Made by a program: the position numbers and the translations under genes. Shown piece after piece: positions 35,456 through 47,989 of a stretch of 64,000 bases of DNA. The notes under the pieces were generated by a model. That model ran no database searches and was not told the DNA's origin. It worked only from the letters and a program-made list of their open reading frames with translations. Source of the stretch: Phocoena phocoena (Eukaryota; Chordata; Mammalia; Artiodactyla; Phocoenidae); NCBI RefSeq assembly GCF_963924675.1, contig NC_089224.1:45055158-45119157 (forward strand), in the 5' to 3' direction. How positions within the stretch are numbered: the stretch's first letter is position 1; every line of letters begins with the position of its first letter.

Positions 35456-35938
35456 AGAAACTATGAAAACCTTAAGAAAGATCAGCAGAAAAAGCCATTA
35501 GTATATTCCACAAACAATTTATTGATAGAAGTAACTTTTAGAATGGTACCTTTATGCATTCCCGTGATATGAGGGTACCAAACAGGGTGTCTGGGAAAAG
35601 CAAAAAGGTCCTGTGATATTTGGGGCATCTATATGCTAAGCACAAAAAAATTCAAGGAAACTCATTTCATTGTGTAAGAGTTGAGTTGTTTTCTAGGCAT
35701 AATAGGAAGCTTTACGGGTTATATTAAAGTTGCAGAAGACCTTGGAGATGACAATCTAAATCTCTCATTCTGATATGTGGGTACTGATGCCCAAAACAGT
35801 TAAGTGTGTTGATTAACACTATCCAGCAAGTTAGCAGCAGAGCTGGAAGAAGAACTCAGATCTGTCTTGGTTTTATTCTCTTCACATGGTGAACCCTCTA
35901 GTGGCCATTTTGCACATGACAACCCCACCTCCCTCATT

Positions 35939-36270
35939 TTTTTTTAAACATGAATTCTTTTTTAAAAAAATTAATTATTTTTATGGCTGCGTTGGGTCAT
36001 TGCTGCACGCGGGCTTTCTCTAGTTGTGGCGAGTGGGGGTTACTCTTCGTTGCAGTGTGTGGGCTTCTCATTGCATTGGCTTCTCTTGCTGTGGAGCACA
36101 GGCTCTATAGGCGCACAGGCTTCAGTAGTTGTGGTGCGTGGGCTCAGTAGTTGTGGCGCACAGGCTTAGTTGCTCTGTGGCATGTGGGATCTTTCCAGAC
36201 CAGGGCTCGAACCCGTGTCCCCTGCATTAGCAGGTGGATTCTTAACCAATGCGCCACCAAGGAAGTCCCT
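35939..36270 (-). mobile_element. Long CHR-type SINE (about 330 bp)
   Basis: The sense start is at 36269 (gggacttccttggtggcgca). The plus strand shows the long-form body with the repeated ttcagtagttgtggtgcgtg and ctcagtagttgtggcgcaca words, and a 5' T-tract (A-tail of the SINE). An 11-of-12 target duplication flanks it: acctccctcatt at 35927-35938 and atctccctcatt at 36271-36282. It has lost more CpGs than the short CHR copies, so it is probably older. Confidence 0.88.
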
Positions 36271-36282
36271 ATCTCCCTCATT

Positions 36283-38924
36283 AAAGTTGATTGTATCAAG
36301 GGTTGGAATTGACCCATTGGTTCAATCAGTCTGATTCCTGAACATGTGGAATTAAAACCAATGGAGAGAAGACTTTTTTCCTTATTTGGGGGGCTGTATT
36401 TGTAAAATATATGCTCTGAAACTGCAGGTTGGGAATTTTCCAAAACAGGAAAGGAGACTTTGAGTGATACTAGCTGCTTTAAAATATAAATCCCCAAATC
36501 TCAACAGCTTAACAGTGCTATAGAATTTAACAGGATAGAACTTTGTTTCTCAGTCACATCCAGTCCATGGTAGTTGGGGGGAGGGGTTAATAGGAGGAGG
36601 GAGTGGCATGCAGTTATTCAGGGCTTGAGATCCTTTTATCCTGTGGCTCTGACCTTCCTCTAAGGTCTTCATTCATTCTGCCAGCAGATGGGGAGAGAGA
36701 GAGAGACAAGAGAATTGTACAGGAGCTTCTTATGGGCCAGGCTTCAAAATGAAGGCCAGAATTGAGTAGGTGGCTATACCTAATGGGAATTGTGGTCTAG
36801 ATGTGTCCCTAGAAGAGAAGGAAAATAGATTTGCCAAACAACCAGCCAATGTCTGCCACACAGAGGAAACTAGTCGATGCAGAGCAAAAAGAATGAACAG
36901 TTGGACTAAAAGAGATGAAATGGAAAGAAAATCTTTATGGCTTTCCAGGTTCTGGTGTCAGTTCCCTTCTGAGGCCCCACTACATCCCTGCAACTGGGTT
37001 GATGAGACATTCTGTACCATTGTAATTTACCTGCTCTGCTGAAACTAGCTCTGATATTGGCTTCTGTAGTTTACAAGCAAGATGATCCTAACAAATATTC
37101 CACTCAGGAGGACTGAAACATCTTAGAGGAAAAATATGTCTTCAAAATTTCCCATCACATGTCTGGGAATGTACTGTGAGTTTCATTTATTTATACCCAT
37201 TTCCATAATGACATTAGTAGCCTGGAGATTAGTATTTACAATTGTGCTAAACTCCTTCACGCAGATGCTGCAGCTGAAATCAGCATAAAAAAAGCAAACC
37301 AAGACAGTACGATCAAGCTGTGCCGGAAAGAGTTGGTTATTATATCACACACATTGATTTACAGGTTCAGTTTGCCTTTACCTAAATGTCTAGTTATTTA
37401 ACAGCTGTTATGAATCAGCCGGATAGAGGATTAAGAAAGGGTGGAGGTTGGGGGAAGCAGGTGAAAAAATGCTTTAATCTTATGCTACAACAGAGAAACA
37501 AGTTGAGTCAGGTCTCATCTAGCAGTTTTGATTCTCTGATACTTCTTAAAGGGGAGCATTGTTCAGCTGGAAGGTGAAACAGCTTAACATAGACCACTGG
37601 GTTGAGTTCACATTCACCCCATTAGTGAGTGAGACAATGCTGGGTATGGGTTAGAAAGCAGTGTATCAGTAAACGTTGGGAGAAGTTGGCTCAGTCAAAA
37701 TAGTTCTGATTTGCTTTGGCTTTAAATATGTAACTTACTCTGGAAGTTTGGTTGAGAACATGAGGATTTAACGAGATGTAATATAAGGTAACACATAGGT
37801 TCCCAAACAGAAATCAAGACAGAATTCAGTTGAGTGACAGAATTAACTGAGTGTGTTCAGTCTTGGCACCCTAGTTTTAGACAATAGTCAGGAAGGATTT
37901 ACCAAGCAGAGGGATCTTTTTGTAAGAATTTGTTTACTTATGAGTTTATAAAGGCAAAAAAAGGACTTGCTGGGAATGTCTGAAACCCTCTTTTGAAATG
38001 AGACCAAGGCAAAGTTTACTCTCTGTATATGTTCTGCACGCTAAGAACATAAGCTGGGTGCTGGGGTGACTCTTCACTCCTTGGCACTCAGGATAATCTT
38101 TACAGGTCAGTGTAGGGGAAGAGATGCTGCGTTGGTCCAGCGAGAATCCTCTTCTGTGTCCTAACTTGCTCTTGCCTTACTCAATTTCATCTGTGCTCAA
38201 ATGTGTGTCTTGCTCAAACCTTGGCCTAAGAATTAAATTTGTTTAAAGTACGTCGTGATTGTTTTCTGCATGATTTTTTTCAGTAGGTTTTGCTTTTCTT
38301 TAAAATGCTCTGCAAATTCCTAGCTGTAGCTCTTTTACCTGAACTTAAAGACCACAGTCCCTCCCCCAGCACACACAAGGCAATGGCTTTGTTCTATTTG
38401 GAAGCCAAAAAAATGAACGCTTTTTGTACAGACTCATATATCTTGCCTTAAAGTTAAAAACCTCTTCCCCACTCCTAGCCCTTGCCACATAGCAGAAGCT
38501 CTGTGGCTGCCATTTAATCACTTTATGGAAAACATTGAGCAGGATGGAGTTTTAGAAAAGAATACCACCAACACTACTGAAATTATCACCACTACCTACA
38601 TCCACTACACTTTATATGTCTTCTTTACAGCTAACTGATAAAGATATTTGCTAAAATGTTCCTATATGGATTATCCTAGTGAAAACACCAAGACCCGAGA
38701 AGGGAATGATTGTGTGATTTGCCTAGAAGTACACAGCTGGTAATAGCCATCTCTTCTCATGCTCAGATCCAAAGCTCCTCCTTCCAGCCAAACTACCTCT
38801 AGATGCAGGAGAGGAAAACTTTCAGTCTTTGGGACACCTTGAGTCCCTGAGTCTCTGAGTGAAAAAAGTATGTAGTTGCAAGAGGAATATGAATTATACC
38901 TACACCTCCAATTAGTTTGCTCTA
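36283..38924. other. Low-copy DNA, with one unnamed repeat-like stretch
   Basis: At about 36505-36760 words such as ttgtttctcagtcacatcca, tgcagttattcagggcttga and cttatgggccaggcttcaaa resemble an old interspersed repeat that I cannot name. About 37080-37440 is repeat-free by eye (see findings). The 142-codon minus frame at 38671-39099 runs into the L2 and is not a supported gene. Confidence 0.45.
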
Positions 38925-39335
38925 GCCACAGGGCCTTTGCACAGACTATTTGAGCAAGATACAAACATCCAAGCACAGACCAAATTGAGTAAAGCAAGAG
39001 CAAGTCCAGGCACAGAAGAGGACATGGGTCTTTGCACAGGAGTGCTTTTCTACTCTTACTCACCTGGTTAACTCTCATTCTTTCTTTAAATTTCAGCACG
39101 TTCAGTTCCTTTCCTGACCTCCTGACCTGTCCAGTATTGCAGTTATATCCTTTTGTAGCTCTTTGTACCTTTCCTGCATAGCACTTATGCTATTCTCTTT
39201 GATTATAGTTTATCTCTCTGAGTAGACTGTCAGCCTTATGAGACTGTGATTTTACTCATTGGATCCCCCATTACATGTGCTAAGCATATAGTAGGAGCTC
39301 AATGAGTAGTTGTTAAATGAATGCATAAATAATTG
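38925..39335 (+). mobile_element. L2 LINE 3' fragment
   Basis: L2 words occur in order: ctagccacagggcctttgca, ctcattctttctttaaattt, agactgtcagccttatgaga and gcatatagtaggagctcaat followed by gttaaatgaatg. This is the standard L2 3' end. Confidence 0.75.
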
Positions 39336-40432
39336 ATTTTTAATACATGATACAAGGTTATTACTAAATCATAGAATCCAAAAAGCAAAAGTATTCTGGA
39401 GAGAAAGAAACACCCAAGCAAATCACATCTGCTAAAGATTTTCACAGTATGAATAAATAGGAAAAGGGTACAACCAAAAGATATTTATCACCTGGTTGTT
39501 GTTTAATCAAGATGTTATCTCAGGTAAAGGAAGGGTGGAGGTAGGAGTGAGTTGAGGATGATTTTCCAAGGCAAACCCTAGCGACAGGCTGTCCTGTGAA
39601 ACCAGAGGGATACACGGATTCCTCTCCAGCCTCCAACATCTATGAAATCTATTAAAAGGCCTTTTTTAGGCACCAAGATGTCTCTTCTCTTCCATAATTA
39701 TGTTTTGTTTTGTTTTGTTTAATTAGACCTAGCTGGCCAGATTGCTGTATGTTGTTCATGTCCCTGAAAAGTGATTTGGAAACTGAATTTCTGACAATTA
39801 AGCTACTTTCTAAATATACTAGGGGAGTGCTTTTTAACTTGGGATTCATGAAAAAACTTCATAGTCCATGTGTTCATAAGAGTATATCCCAAATATGATC
39901 TATGTGTAAATGTGGTTTTTTTCATGGAAAGAGAATTCTAGAGCTTTTAATCAGATCTTAAAGAACTTTATAACTTCAAAGAGATATAAAATTATACCTA
40001 GTGGAACATATTGGAAATCCAGTAGCAAGTTCCTTTGTAAAGCAAAGACTAATTTATCTATTATATCTATATGTAATAGTTATTGTTAGTATATTATTTA
40101 TATAGAATATTAGTATATTATTTTGTACCAAGTCATTAGAATCATTTCTGTCTAGTGTAGCATACCAGCATATTCATGGAACTTATACGTGTAGGGGAAT
40201 ACAATAAACCTGAGCATTTTTCCCAGGGAAATTTTTAAAAATTGACATTTATGTTTATTAGGAAAATTCATTGTTATTATTATTACTAGAATTACTTAGA
40301 TCAAATTGAAATTGAAAACTGCAGGCTAATCACTAAGCTATGATTATTTTTTATATCTAATGCGTAGGAGCTATTTTCATTGATTTGAAAAATCCAGTTG
40401 AACAGTAATCTTGTGTGATAACTATATTGGGT
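39336..40432. other. Low-copy DNA containing the donor of a templated duplication
   Basis: No gene is recognised. The 37 bp at 39538-39574 is copied exactly at 40805-40841 inside the L1 to the right. A (TTTTG)n tract lies at 39704-39720. The rest is AT-rich. Confidence 0.5.
39538..39574. repeat. Donor copy of a 37-bp dispersed direct repeat
   Basis: This segment, starting gaggtaggagtgagttgagg and ending ttccaaggcaa, is identical to 40805-40841. It sits in non-repeat sequence, so it is the likely source copy. Confidence 0.9.
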
Positions 40433-40448
40433 GATCACAGTACTTTCT

Positions 40449-40660
40449 TTTTTTTTTTTTTTTTTTTGCGGTACTCGGGCCTCTCACTGTTGTGGCCTCT
40501 CCAGTTGCGGGGCAACAGGCTCCGGACGCGCAGGCTCAGCGGCCATAGCTCACGGGTGCAGCCGCTCTGCATCCCGTGGGATCCTCACGGACCGGGGCAC
40601 GAACCCGCGTCCCCTGCATCGGCAGGCAGACTCTCAACCACTGCGCCACCAGGGAAGCCC
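40449..40660 (-). mobile_element. CHR-type tRNA-derived SINE
   Basis: The sense start at 40660 reads gggcttccctggtggcgcag and the A-tail is the T-tract at 40449-40466. A perfect 16-bp target duplication, gatcacagtactttct, lies at 40433-40448 and 40661-40676. CpGs are well retained (ctccggacgcgcaggc). A small local change (gttgcggggcaacagg) distinguishes it from the other copies. Confidence 0.95.
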
Positions 40661-40804
40661 GATCACAGTACTTTCTAAGTATCAATTTAAGATAATCAGA
40701 AGTGACAATTTTAGTAAACGTTTTTAAAAATTTATTGAAGTATAGTTGACTTCCAGTATTATATTAGTTTCAGGTGTACAACATAGTGATTCAGTATTTT
40801 TATA

Positions 40805-40841
40805 GAGGTAGGAGTGAGTTGAGGATGATTTTCCAAGGCAA
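40805..40841. repeat. 37-bp templated insertion inside L1
   Basis: The L1 3'UTR sequence ...tttttatag is interrupted by a 37-bp exact copy of 39538-39574 and then resumes as attatcatg. There is no A-tail or target duplication, so it is not a retrotransposon insertion. Confidence 0.88.
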
Positions 40842-41194
40842 GATTATCATGAAATAGCTGTACTGACTATATTGCCTCTGCTGTACATTACATCCTTGTG
40901 ACTTATTTATGTTACAACTAGTAGTTTATCCCTCTTAATCTCCTTCACCTATTTTGTTCTCCCCCCACTCCTTCTCCTCTTGTAACCACTGGTTTGTTCT
41001 CAGTATCTGTGAGGCTGTTTCTCTCTTGTTATATTTGTTCATTCATTTAGATTTTTAGATTCCACATGTAAATGAAAACAAAGTATATTGTTTCTCTGTC
41101 TGACTTATTTCACTAAGCATAATATCCTCCAAGTCAATCCATGTTGTTACTATTGGCAAGATTTTATTCCTTTTTGGGGGGATGAGCAATATTC

Positions 41195-41200
<6 letters not shown>

Positions 41201-41229
<29 letters not shown>
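41201..41229. repeat. (AT)n microsatellite
   Basis: It is an uninterrupted at-dinucleotide run of about 28 bases within the old L1, at an L1 site that often reads tatatatat. Confidence 0.95.
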
Positions 41230-41230
<1 letters not shown>

Positions 41231-42009
41231 CATATATAGATATATCTCACAATATCACATCTTTTTATCCTTTCATCTCTCCATGGGCACTTAGGCTGCT
41301 TTCATATCTTGGCTACTGCAAATAATGTTTCGATGAACATTGGGGTGCATGTATCTCTTTGAATTAGTGCATATATATATACCAAGCAGTGGAATTTGCT
41401 GGATCATATGGTAGTTCTATTTACAGTTTTTTGAGGAACCTCCATATTGCTTTCCATAGAGGCTGCACCATGCTACATTCCCACCAAAGGTGTACTAGGG
41501 TTCCCTTTTCTCCACATCCTCCCTAACATTTGGTCTTTGATGATAGCCATTCTGACAGGTGTGAGGTGATATCTCATTGTGGTTTTGATTTGCATTTCCC
41601 TGATGATTGGTGTTGTTGAGCATCTTTTCATGTGCCTATTGGCCATCTGTATGTCTTATTTGGAAAAACGCCTATTCAGGTCTTTTGCCTGTTTTTTTAA
41701 TGTTTTTTTTAATTGAGTTGTATAAGCTGTTTATTATATTTTGGATATTAACCCTCATGGTACATAGCATTTGCAAATATTTTCTCCCATTCACTAGGTT
41801 GTCTTTTAATTTTGTTGATGGTCTCCTTTGCTTTTCAAAAGAGTTTAAGGTTAATTAGGTCCCATTTGTTTATTTTTTGCTTTTGTTTCCTTTGCCTGGG
41901 AAGACAGATCCAAAAAATATTACTATAACTTATGTCAAAGAGTCTTCTGCCAGTGTTTTCTTCTAGGAGTTTTATGGTTTTCGGTCTTACATTTAGGTCT
42001 TTCATCCAC

Positions 42010-44345
42010 TTTGAGGTTATATCTGTATATGGTGTGAGAAATGTTCTAATTTCATTCTTTTACATGTAGCTGTCCAGTTTTCCCAGCACTGCTTATCGAA
42101 GAGACTGTATTTTCCCCATTGTATATTCTTGCCTCCTTTGTCATAGATTAATAGACTTTTATGCGTGGTTTTATTTCTGGGCTGTCTGTTCTGTTCCATT
42201 GATCTGTTTTTGTGCCAGCACTGTACTGTTTTGATTATTATAGCTTTGTAGTATAGTTTGAAGCCAGGGAGCACGATACCTCCAGCTCCATTCTTCTTTC
42301 TCAAGATTGCTTTGGCCATTTGGGGTCAGTTGTGTTTCCATACAAATTTTAGGGTTATTTGTGAAAAATGCCCTTGGTATTTTGATAGGTATTACATTGA
42401 ATATGTAAGTTGCTTTGGGTAGAATGGACATTTTAACAATATTAATTCTTCCAATTCTTGAATACAGAATATCTGTCCATTTTGTGATATCGTCTTCAAT
42501 TTCTTTCATCAGTGTCTTACAGTTTTCAGAGTACAGGTCTTTTACCTCCTTAAATTTATTCCTAGGTATTTTATTCATTTTGATTCAATTGTAAATGGGG
42601 TTGTTTTCTTGATTTCTCTTTTTGGTAGTTCATTATTAACGTATAGAAATGCAACAGATTTCTGTATATTAACTTTGTATCCTATCCTGCAACTTTACTG
42701 AATTTATTAGTTCTGATAGTTTTGGGGATGATCCTTTAGGGTTTTCTATATATATTATCATATTATCTGCAAATAGTGACAGTTTTACCTCTTCCCTTCC
42801 AATTTGGGTTCCTCTTATTTCTTTTTCTTATCTGATTTCTTTGGTTAGGACTTCTAATACTATGTTAAATAGAAGTGGCAAGAGTGGGCATCCTTGTCTT
42901 GTTCCTAATCTTAGAGGAAAAGTTTTCAACTTTTCACCATTGAGTGTGATGTTAGCTGTGGGTTTGTCATAAATGGCCTTTATCATGTTCCCCCTGTACT
43001 CATTTTGTTGAGAGTTTTTATTATGAATGGATGTTGAATTTTATCAAATGCTTTTTCTGCATCTATTGGGATCACCCTGTGATCTTTATCCTTTGTTTTG
43101 TTAATGTGGTGTATTATACTGATTGATTTGCAGATATTGTATCCCTGGAATAAATCCCACTTGACCATGATGTATGATGTTTTTAATGTATTGTTGAATT
43201 TGGCTTGCTAATATTTTATTGAGGATTTTTGCATCTATATTCATCAGGGGTATTAGCCTTTAATTTTTCTTTTTTGTAGTATTTTGTCTGGTTTTGATAC
43301 CAGGGTAGTGCTGGCCTCATAGAATGAATTCAGAAGTGTTCCTTCCTCTTCAGTTTTTGGAAATGGTTTGAAAAGGACAGGTGTTAACTCCTCTTTAAGT
43401 GCTTAATAGAATTTTCCTGTGAAGCTGTCTGGTTCTGGACTTTTGTTTGCTGGGAGTTTTTTGATTACTGATTCAATTTCATTAATAGTAATAGGTCTAT
43501 TCAGATCTTCTATTTATTCCTGATTCAGTCTTAGAAGATTGTATGTTTCCAGGAATTTATTCATTTCTTCAAGATTGTTCAATATGTTGGCATATAACTA
43601 TTTATGGTAGTTTCTTATGACTGTATTTCTGTGATATCAGTTGTAACTTCTCTTTCATTTCTAATTTTTTTTATTTGGGCCCTCTGTCTTTTTTACTTGA
43701 TGAGTCTGGCCCAAGTTTTATCAATGTGGTTTATGTTTTCAAAAACACACTCTTAGTTTTGTTGATCTTTTTTATTGCTTTTTAAATCTATATTTCATTT
43801 ATTTTTGCTCTGATTTTTATTGTTTCCTTCCTTCCACTAACTTTGGAAGATTTAAGATTTATTTAAGATTTTATTTATTAAGATTTTTTTGGGGGGGATT
43901 TTTCTTCTTTCTTGATATAGGACTGTATCACTATAAACGTCCCTCTTAGAACTCTTTTTGCTGAGTCACATAGATTCTGGAAAGTTGTGTTGCTATTTCA
44001 TTCATCTCAAGGTATTTTTTGATTTCCTCTTTGATTCCTTCATTGACTCATTGGTTTTTTTGGTAGCACATTGTTCATTTTCCATGTTTTTATGGTTTTT
44101 TTTTCCTGTTTTCTTCCTGTAATTGTTTCCTAATTTCACACTGTTGTGGTCAGAAAAGATGCTTGATATGGTTTCAGTCTTCTTAAGTTTATTTAGGCCA
44201 CTTGTTTTGTGGTCTAGCATGTCATCTATCCTGGAAAATGTTTCATGTGCACTCGAAAAGAATGTGTATTCTGCTATTTTTGGATGGAATGTTCTATAGA
44301 TTTCTGTTAAGTTCATCTGGTCTATTGCATCATTTGAGACCACTT
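42010..44345 (-). pseudogene. L1 ORF2 remnant (old copy)
   Basis: Broken pieces of ORF2p can be read: LTEIYRTFHPKIAEYTFFSS and SRIDDMLDHKTSGLNKLKK (end of the endonuclease domain) at 44002-44345; [19 protein letters not shown] (reverse transcriptase) at 42983-43168; and downstream reverse transcriptase/C-terminal pieces at 42017-42578 (KTLMKEIEDDITKWTDILYS, MEQNRQPRN). Stops and frameshifts separate all of these. The first roughly 190 residues are absent because of 5' truncation. Confidence 0.85.
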
Positions 44346-44469
44346 TTTCTTCATTGATTTTCTGTCTGGAGCAGAGTCTTGGTTTCCTGTAGCCCTCTGG
44401 TGCACTCGGTCTTAAGCCCCATAGGTTTTCAAAACTAGCCAAGGTGGCTTATCTTCCAAATATAATTTA

Positions 44470-44648
44470 CAGTCGGCCCTTCATATACACAGTTCCTCTG
44501 TATCTGTGGTTCCTCCATGTCTGTGGTTCTGCATCCATGGATTCAACCAACCACAAATCATGTAATACTGTAGTATTTTCTATCAAAAAAAAATTCACCT
44601 GTAAGTGGACCCATGCAGTTCAAACCTGTGTTGTTCAAGGGTCAACTG
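44470..44648. mobile_element. Tigger/MER-type DNA transposon MITE
   Basis: The left end cagtcggcccttcatataca and right end gttcaagggtcaactg form short inverted termini, flanked by TA at 44468-44469 and 44649-44650. Internal words (ctgtggttctgcatccatgg, attcaaccaaccacaaatca) match the MER2/Tigger-type pattern. It lies about 100 bp beyond the old L1 end. No transposase is present. Confidence 0.8.
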
Positions 44649-45039
44649 TATATATGGAATTTTAGATGGATGCCATTTTAATGCAATTTTATAGTAATAG
44701 ATAGTTCTGTATTTTTTAGCATTCTTATACATATTGATTTCTTATTTACAAATCTACGTATTGGTAAGGAAAATGGGGTAGGGATTTTAATTTGTAATCC
44801 ACATACATGTGCATTGATACCCATTTTCTTCTATTTTTCTCTTACCTAATTAGAAGAGATATGTCTTTTTCTCTTCAACACCTAACCTTTTCCGCGTAAA
44901 AATATAATCAATCAGTAATAATGAAAATGACAATCATGACATTAAAAATGACAACATTAAATAGCAAATAAAAACACCATAAGAAGTTGAGAGACTGCCA
45001 AAGGAAAAAAAAAGCTTTATATTTTAGTTGCTTTAACGG

Positions 45040-45650
45040 CCTACGTTCCTGCCTTTTGAACAAGGGACTCTGCACTTACGTTTTGTACCAGGTCCTGTAA
45101 ATTTGTAGCTGACCCTGCTCTCAGCTAATAAATTGCCCAGTGCAATTTGATCCTAGGTTTTCTTCATCCAAATGACACACTGTACCACACTTCTTCCTAA
45201 GATACTCCCTGTGCAGTGTAAGTCAGGGAAGTCTGTGTGTCATTCACCGTTTCCAATGCCATGGCTTCCCCTGTCTTTGAGGGAAGCAAGTACATTAACT
45301 GTAGCAAGGGCGGAAGTGCACCACCCACATTCCCTTTTCATGGCTGAGGTGTTCCTTGCCCCAGCTGCCACATTGGCTTGTGAAAGCTCACAGGTGAGTC
45401 CTTTCTTCAGAAATACCTTTGCCAAGGGGACTGCTCCCTCAACTTAGAGCAACTCTGAAGGGTCATCCCAACCCCAGAGCTCCCCGCAGGACCAGATGTG
45501 GCCTTTGTTGCTACTGAATCAAAGATAAACTTCTTCCTCTTCCCAATCCTGCTTCCTTTACTTTCTTACAGGTGTTACTCCCAAGGATATCTCCAATAAA
45601 CTTCCAGCACAAAAATATTTGTCTCTGAGCCTCAAAATCCAACCCAGGAC
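45040..45650 (+). mobile_element. Probable solo LTR remnant
   Basis: The right half has LTR features: a ccaataaactt polyadenylation-type signal at 45593-45603, then ttgtctctgagcctcaaaat and an end near aacccaggac. The left boundary is uncertain. No internal retroviral sequence is attached. Family not assigned. Confidence 0.5.
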
Positions 45651-46504
45651 ATCATCATAGTGAATACTGAATTTTAACAAATGTGTCCTGCATTTTTCAA
45701 ATGAACAATTTACAGTGTGTAAATTCAGTAAATATTTAGTTCTCTACCTTACTTTCACTGTAGTCATAGCTGCAGTTACCTTTACTTTTATCCATGACTC
45801 AATCAGATTCTGTCATTTTAGTGTTTTACACTGTGGAGGCTTTTTCTGTTTGCTTGCTGTCAGAGCCCTTTCTAAGCAAGCCACAGATGCCCATTAGACC
45901 TACTTTAGGATGAAGTTCTTGCTCTTGTAAGCATTTCCCTCACTTAAGGGGAGAAGTATCAGAGCTGAACCTATAGGATTGATTCAGTTATCTTCCTGAA
46001 TCATTTTAAAGAAAGTAAACAGTCATGTCTCTTTTTCACCTTAAATTGTTTTGGTGTTAGATTTACTCTGAAGTATTTAACTTAAACTTTCTAAACTGTC
46101 ATTTAAATGACCATTCTTCAGTGCAGACTTATTAAGGCACGGGTTAGCTATAAATATCATTCTTACTCATGTTCTTTTAATTAAAAAAATAAACACTGAA
46201 TACCTAGATGTCCCAGGCACAAGTTGGTACTGCCCCAGAACAAGTCTGTTGTATACAATGGCGTTTCTCATGAGTAAGTGTACATTCTGTAACTCATTTT
46301 GGAAGCATTTGGCTGACTCAACCCTAACTTTTGGCTAGCAGAATTAGGAAGATAAAAATATAATAGCTTCTAAGTCATAAGCCCATGGGTAAATGAAGAG
46401 AAAACCATCCATATAGAGACCATTTGATAATTTTTAAGCCTTGTAGATTTCCCAAACAGTCCAGATCAATTCTTGGGTATTGGTAATTAACAGAGGGCAA
46501 GCAT
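45651..46504. other. Low-copy DNA without recognisable gene
   Basis: AT-rich sequence with no repeat or gene I can name. The next L1 fragment begins near 46505. Confidence 0.5.
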
Positions 46505-47845
46505 ACCACACACCATACACAAAAATAAACTCAAAATGGGTTAAAGACCTAAATGTAAGGCCAGAAACTATCAAACTCTTAGAGGAAAACTTAGGCAGAA
46601 CACTCTGTGACATAAATCACAGCAAGATCCTTTTTGACCCACCTCCTAGAGAAATGGAAATAAAAACAAAAATAAACAAATGGGACCTAATGAAACTTCA
46701 AAGCTTTTGCACAGCAAAGGAAACCATAAACAAGACCAAAAGACAACCCTCAGAATGGGAGAAAATATTTGCAAATGAAGCAACTGACAAAGGATTAATC
46801 TCCAAAATTTACAAGCAGCTCATGCAGCTCAATATCAAAAAACAAACAACCCAGTTCAACAATGGGCAGAAGACCTAAATAGACATTTCTCCAAAGAAGA
46901 TATACAGATTGCCAACAAACACATGAAAGAATGCTCAGCATCGTTAATCATTAGAGAAATGCAAATCAAAACTACAATGAGATATCATCTCACACTGGTC
47001 AGAATGGCCATCATCAAAAAATCTACAAACAGTAAATGCTGGAGAGGGTGTGGAGAAAATGGAACACTTGCACTGTTGGTGGGAATGTAAATTGATACAG
47101 CCACTATGGAGAACAGGATGGAGGTTCCTTAAAGAACTACAAATAGAACTACTATATGACCCAGCAATCCCACTACGGGGCATGTACCCTGAGAAAACCA
47201 TAATTCAAAAAGAGTCATGTACCAAAATGTTCATTGCAGCTCTATTTACAATAGCCAGGACATGAAAGCAACCTAAGTGTCCATCGACAGATGAATGGAT
47301 AAAGAAGAGGTGGCACATATATACAATGGAGTATTACTCAGCCATAAAAAGAAACGAAATTGAGTTATTTGTAGTGAGGTGGATGGACCTAGAGTCTGTC
47401 ATACAGAGTGAAGTAAGTCAGAAAGAGAAAAAAAAAATATCGTATGCTAATATATATATATGGAATCTAAGAAAAAACAAAAAAAGGTCATGAAGAACCT
47501 GGGGCAAGATGGAAATAAAGACCTACTAGAGAATGGACTTGAGGATATGGGGAGGGGGAAGGGTAAGCTGTGACAAAGTGAGACAGTGGCATGGACACAT
47601 ATACACTACCAGACGTAAAATAGATAGCCAGTGGGAAGCAGCCGCATAGCACAGGGAGATCAGCTCAGTGGTTTGTGACCACCTAGAGGGGTGGGAGGGA
47701 GGGAGACACAAGAGGGAAGAGATATGGGAACATATGTATATGTATAACTGATTCACTTTGTTATAAAGCAGAAACTAACACACCATCGTAAAGCAATTAT
47801 ACTCCAATAAAGATGTTAGTAAACTGTAAATAAATAAATAAAGAG
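46505..47845 (+). mobile_element. 5'-truncated L1 LINE (ORF2 C-terminus plus 3'UTR)
   Basis: It starts in the ORF2 C-terminal region (accatacacaaaaataaact) and ends with the 3'UTR ctccaataaagatgtt and an A-rich tail, aactgtaaataaataaataaa. It is oriented opposite to the main L1 copies. The candidate duplication agagggcaagcat (46492-46504) versus agagccagcat (47842-47852) is imperfect, so the insertion site is only suggested. Confidence 0.9.
46510..47520 (+). pseudogene. L1 ORF2 C-terminal remnant
   Basis: The open segment to 46878 encodes the ORF2p tail ([60 protein letters not shown]) and ends at a stop after NNGQKT. Frames then shift, with pieces such as [20 protein letters not shown] at 47050-47265 and the TMEYYSAIKRNEIELF segment near 47320-47370. 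The catalytic reverse transcriptase and endonuclease domains are absent. Confidence 0.85.
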
Positions 47846-47989
47846 CCAGCATTCTTCATCTTGACTTGACAATGGACAATACCCTTTCTCCCTTCTCTTC
47901 TTGCTCACCTCCAGCATACAAATGCACATGGAAACACAGCTAAACTCTGTTCCTCAATGTTATCTGTCAAAAAAGTAGAACTCTGGGTA
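47846..47989. other. Short non-repeat spacer
   Basis: About 145 bp between two plus-strand L1 fragments, with no recognised feature. Confidence 0.5.

Larger units (their letters stand above)
40722..44368 (-). mobile_element. Older 5'-truncated L1 LINE
   Basis: The 3' end is at about 40722 (plus strand tttaaaaatttattgaagta and gttgacttccagtattatat). The element runs through 3'UTR and ORF2 to about 44368, where L1 similarity stops in the ORF2 endonuclease region. It is visibly more diverged than the L1s at 1 and 29718. It carries a (TA)n tract at 41201-41229 and a 37-bp foreign insertion at 40805-40841. No target duplication was confirmed. Confidence 0.88.

Noticed and set aside
38671..39099. 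A 142-codon minus-strand open frame
   Set aside because: Its upstream half overlaps an L2 fragment in antisense, and nothing in the translation resembles a known family.
41201..41229. A structural or regulatory AT palindrome
   Set aside because: It is a simple (AT)n microsatellite at a known variable L1 position.
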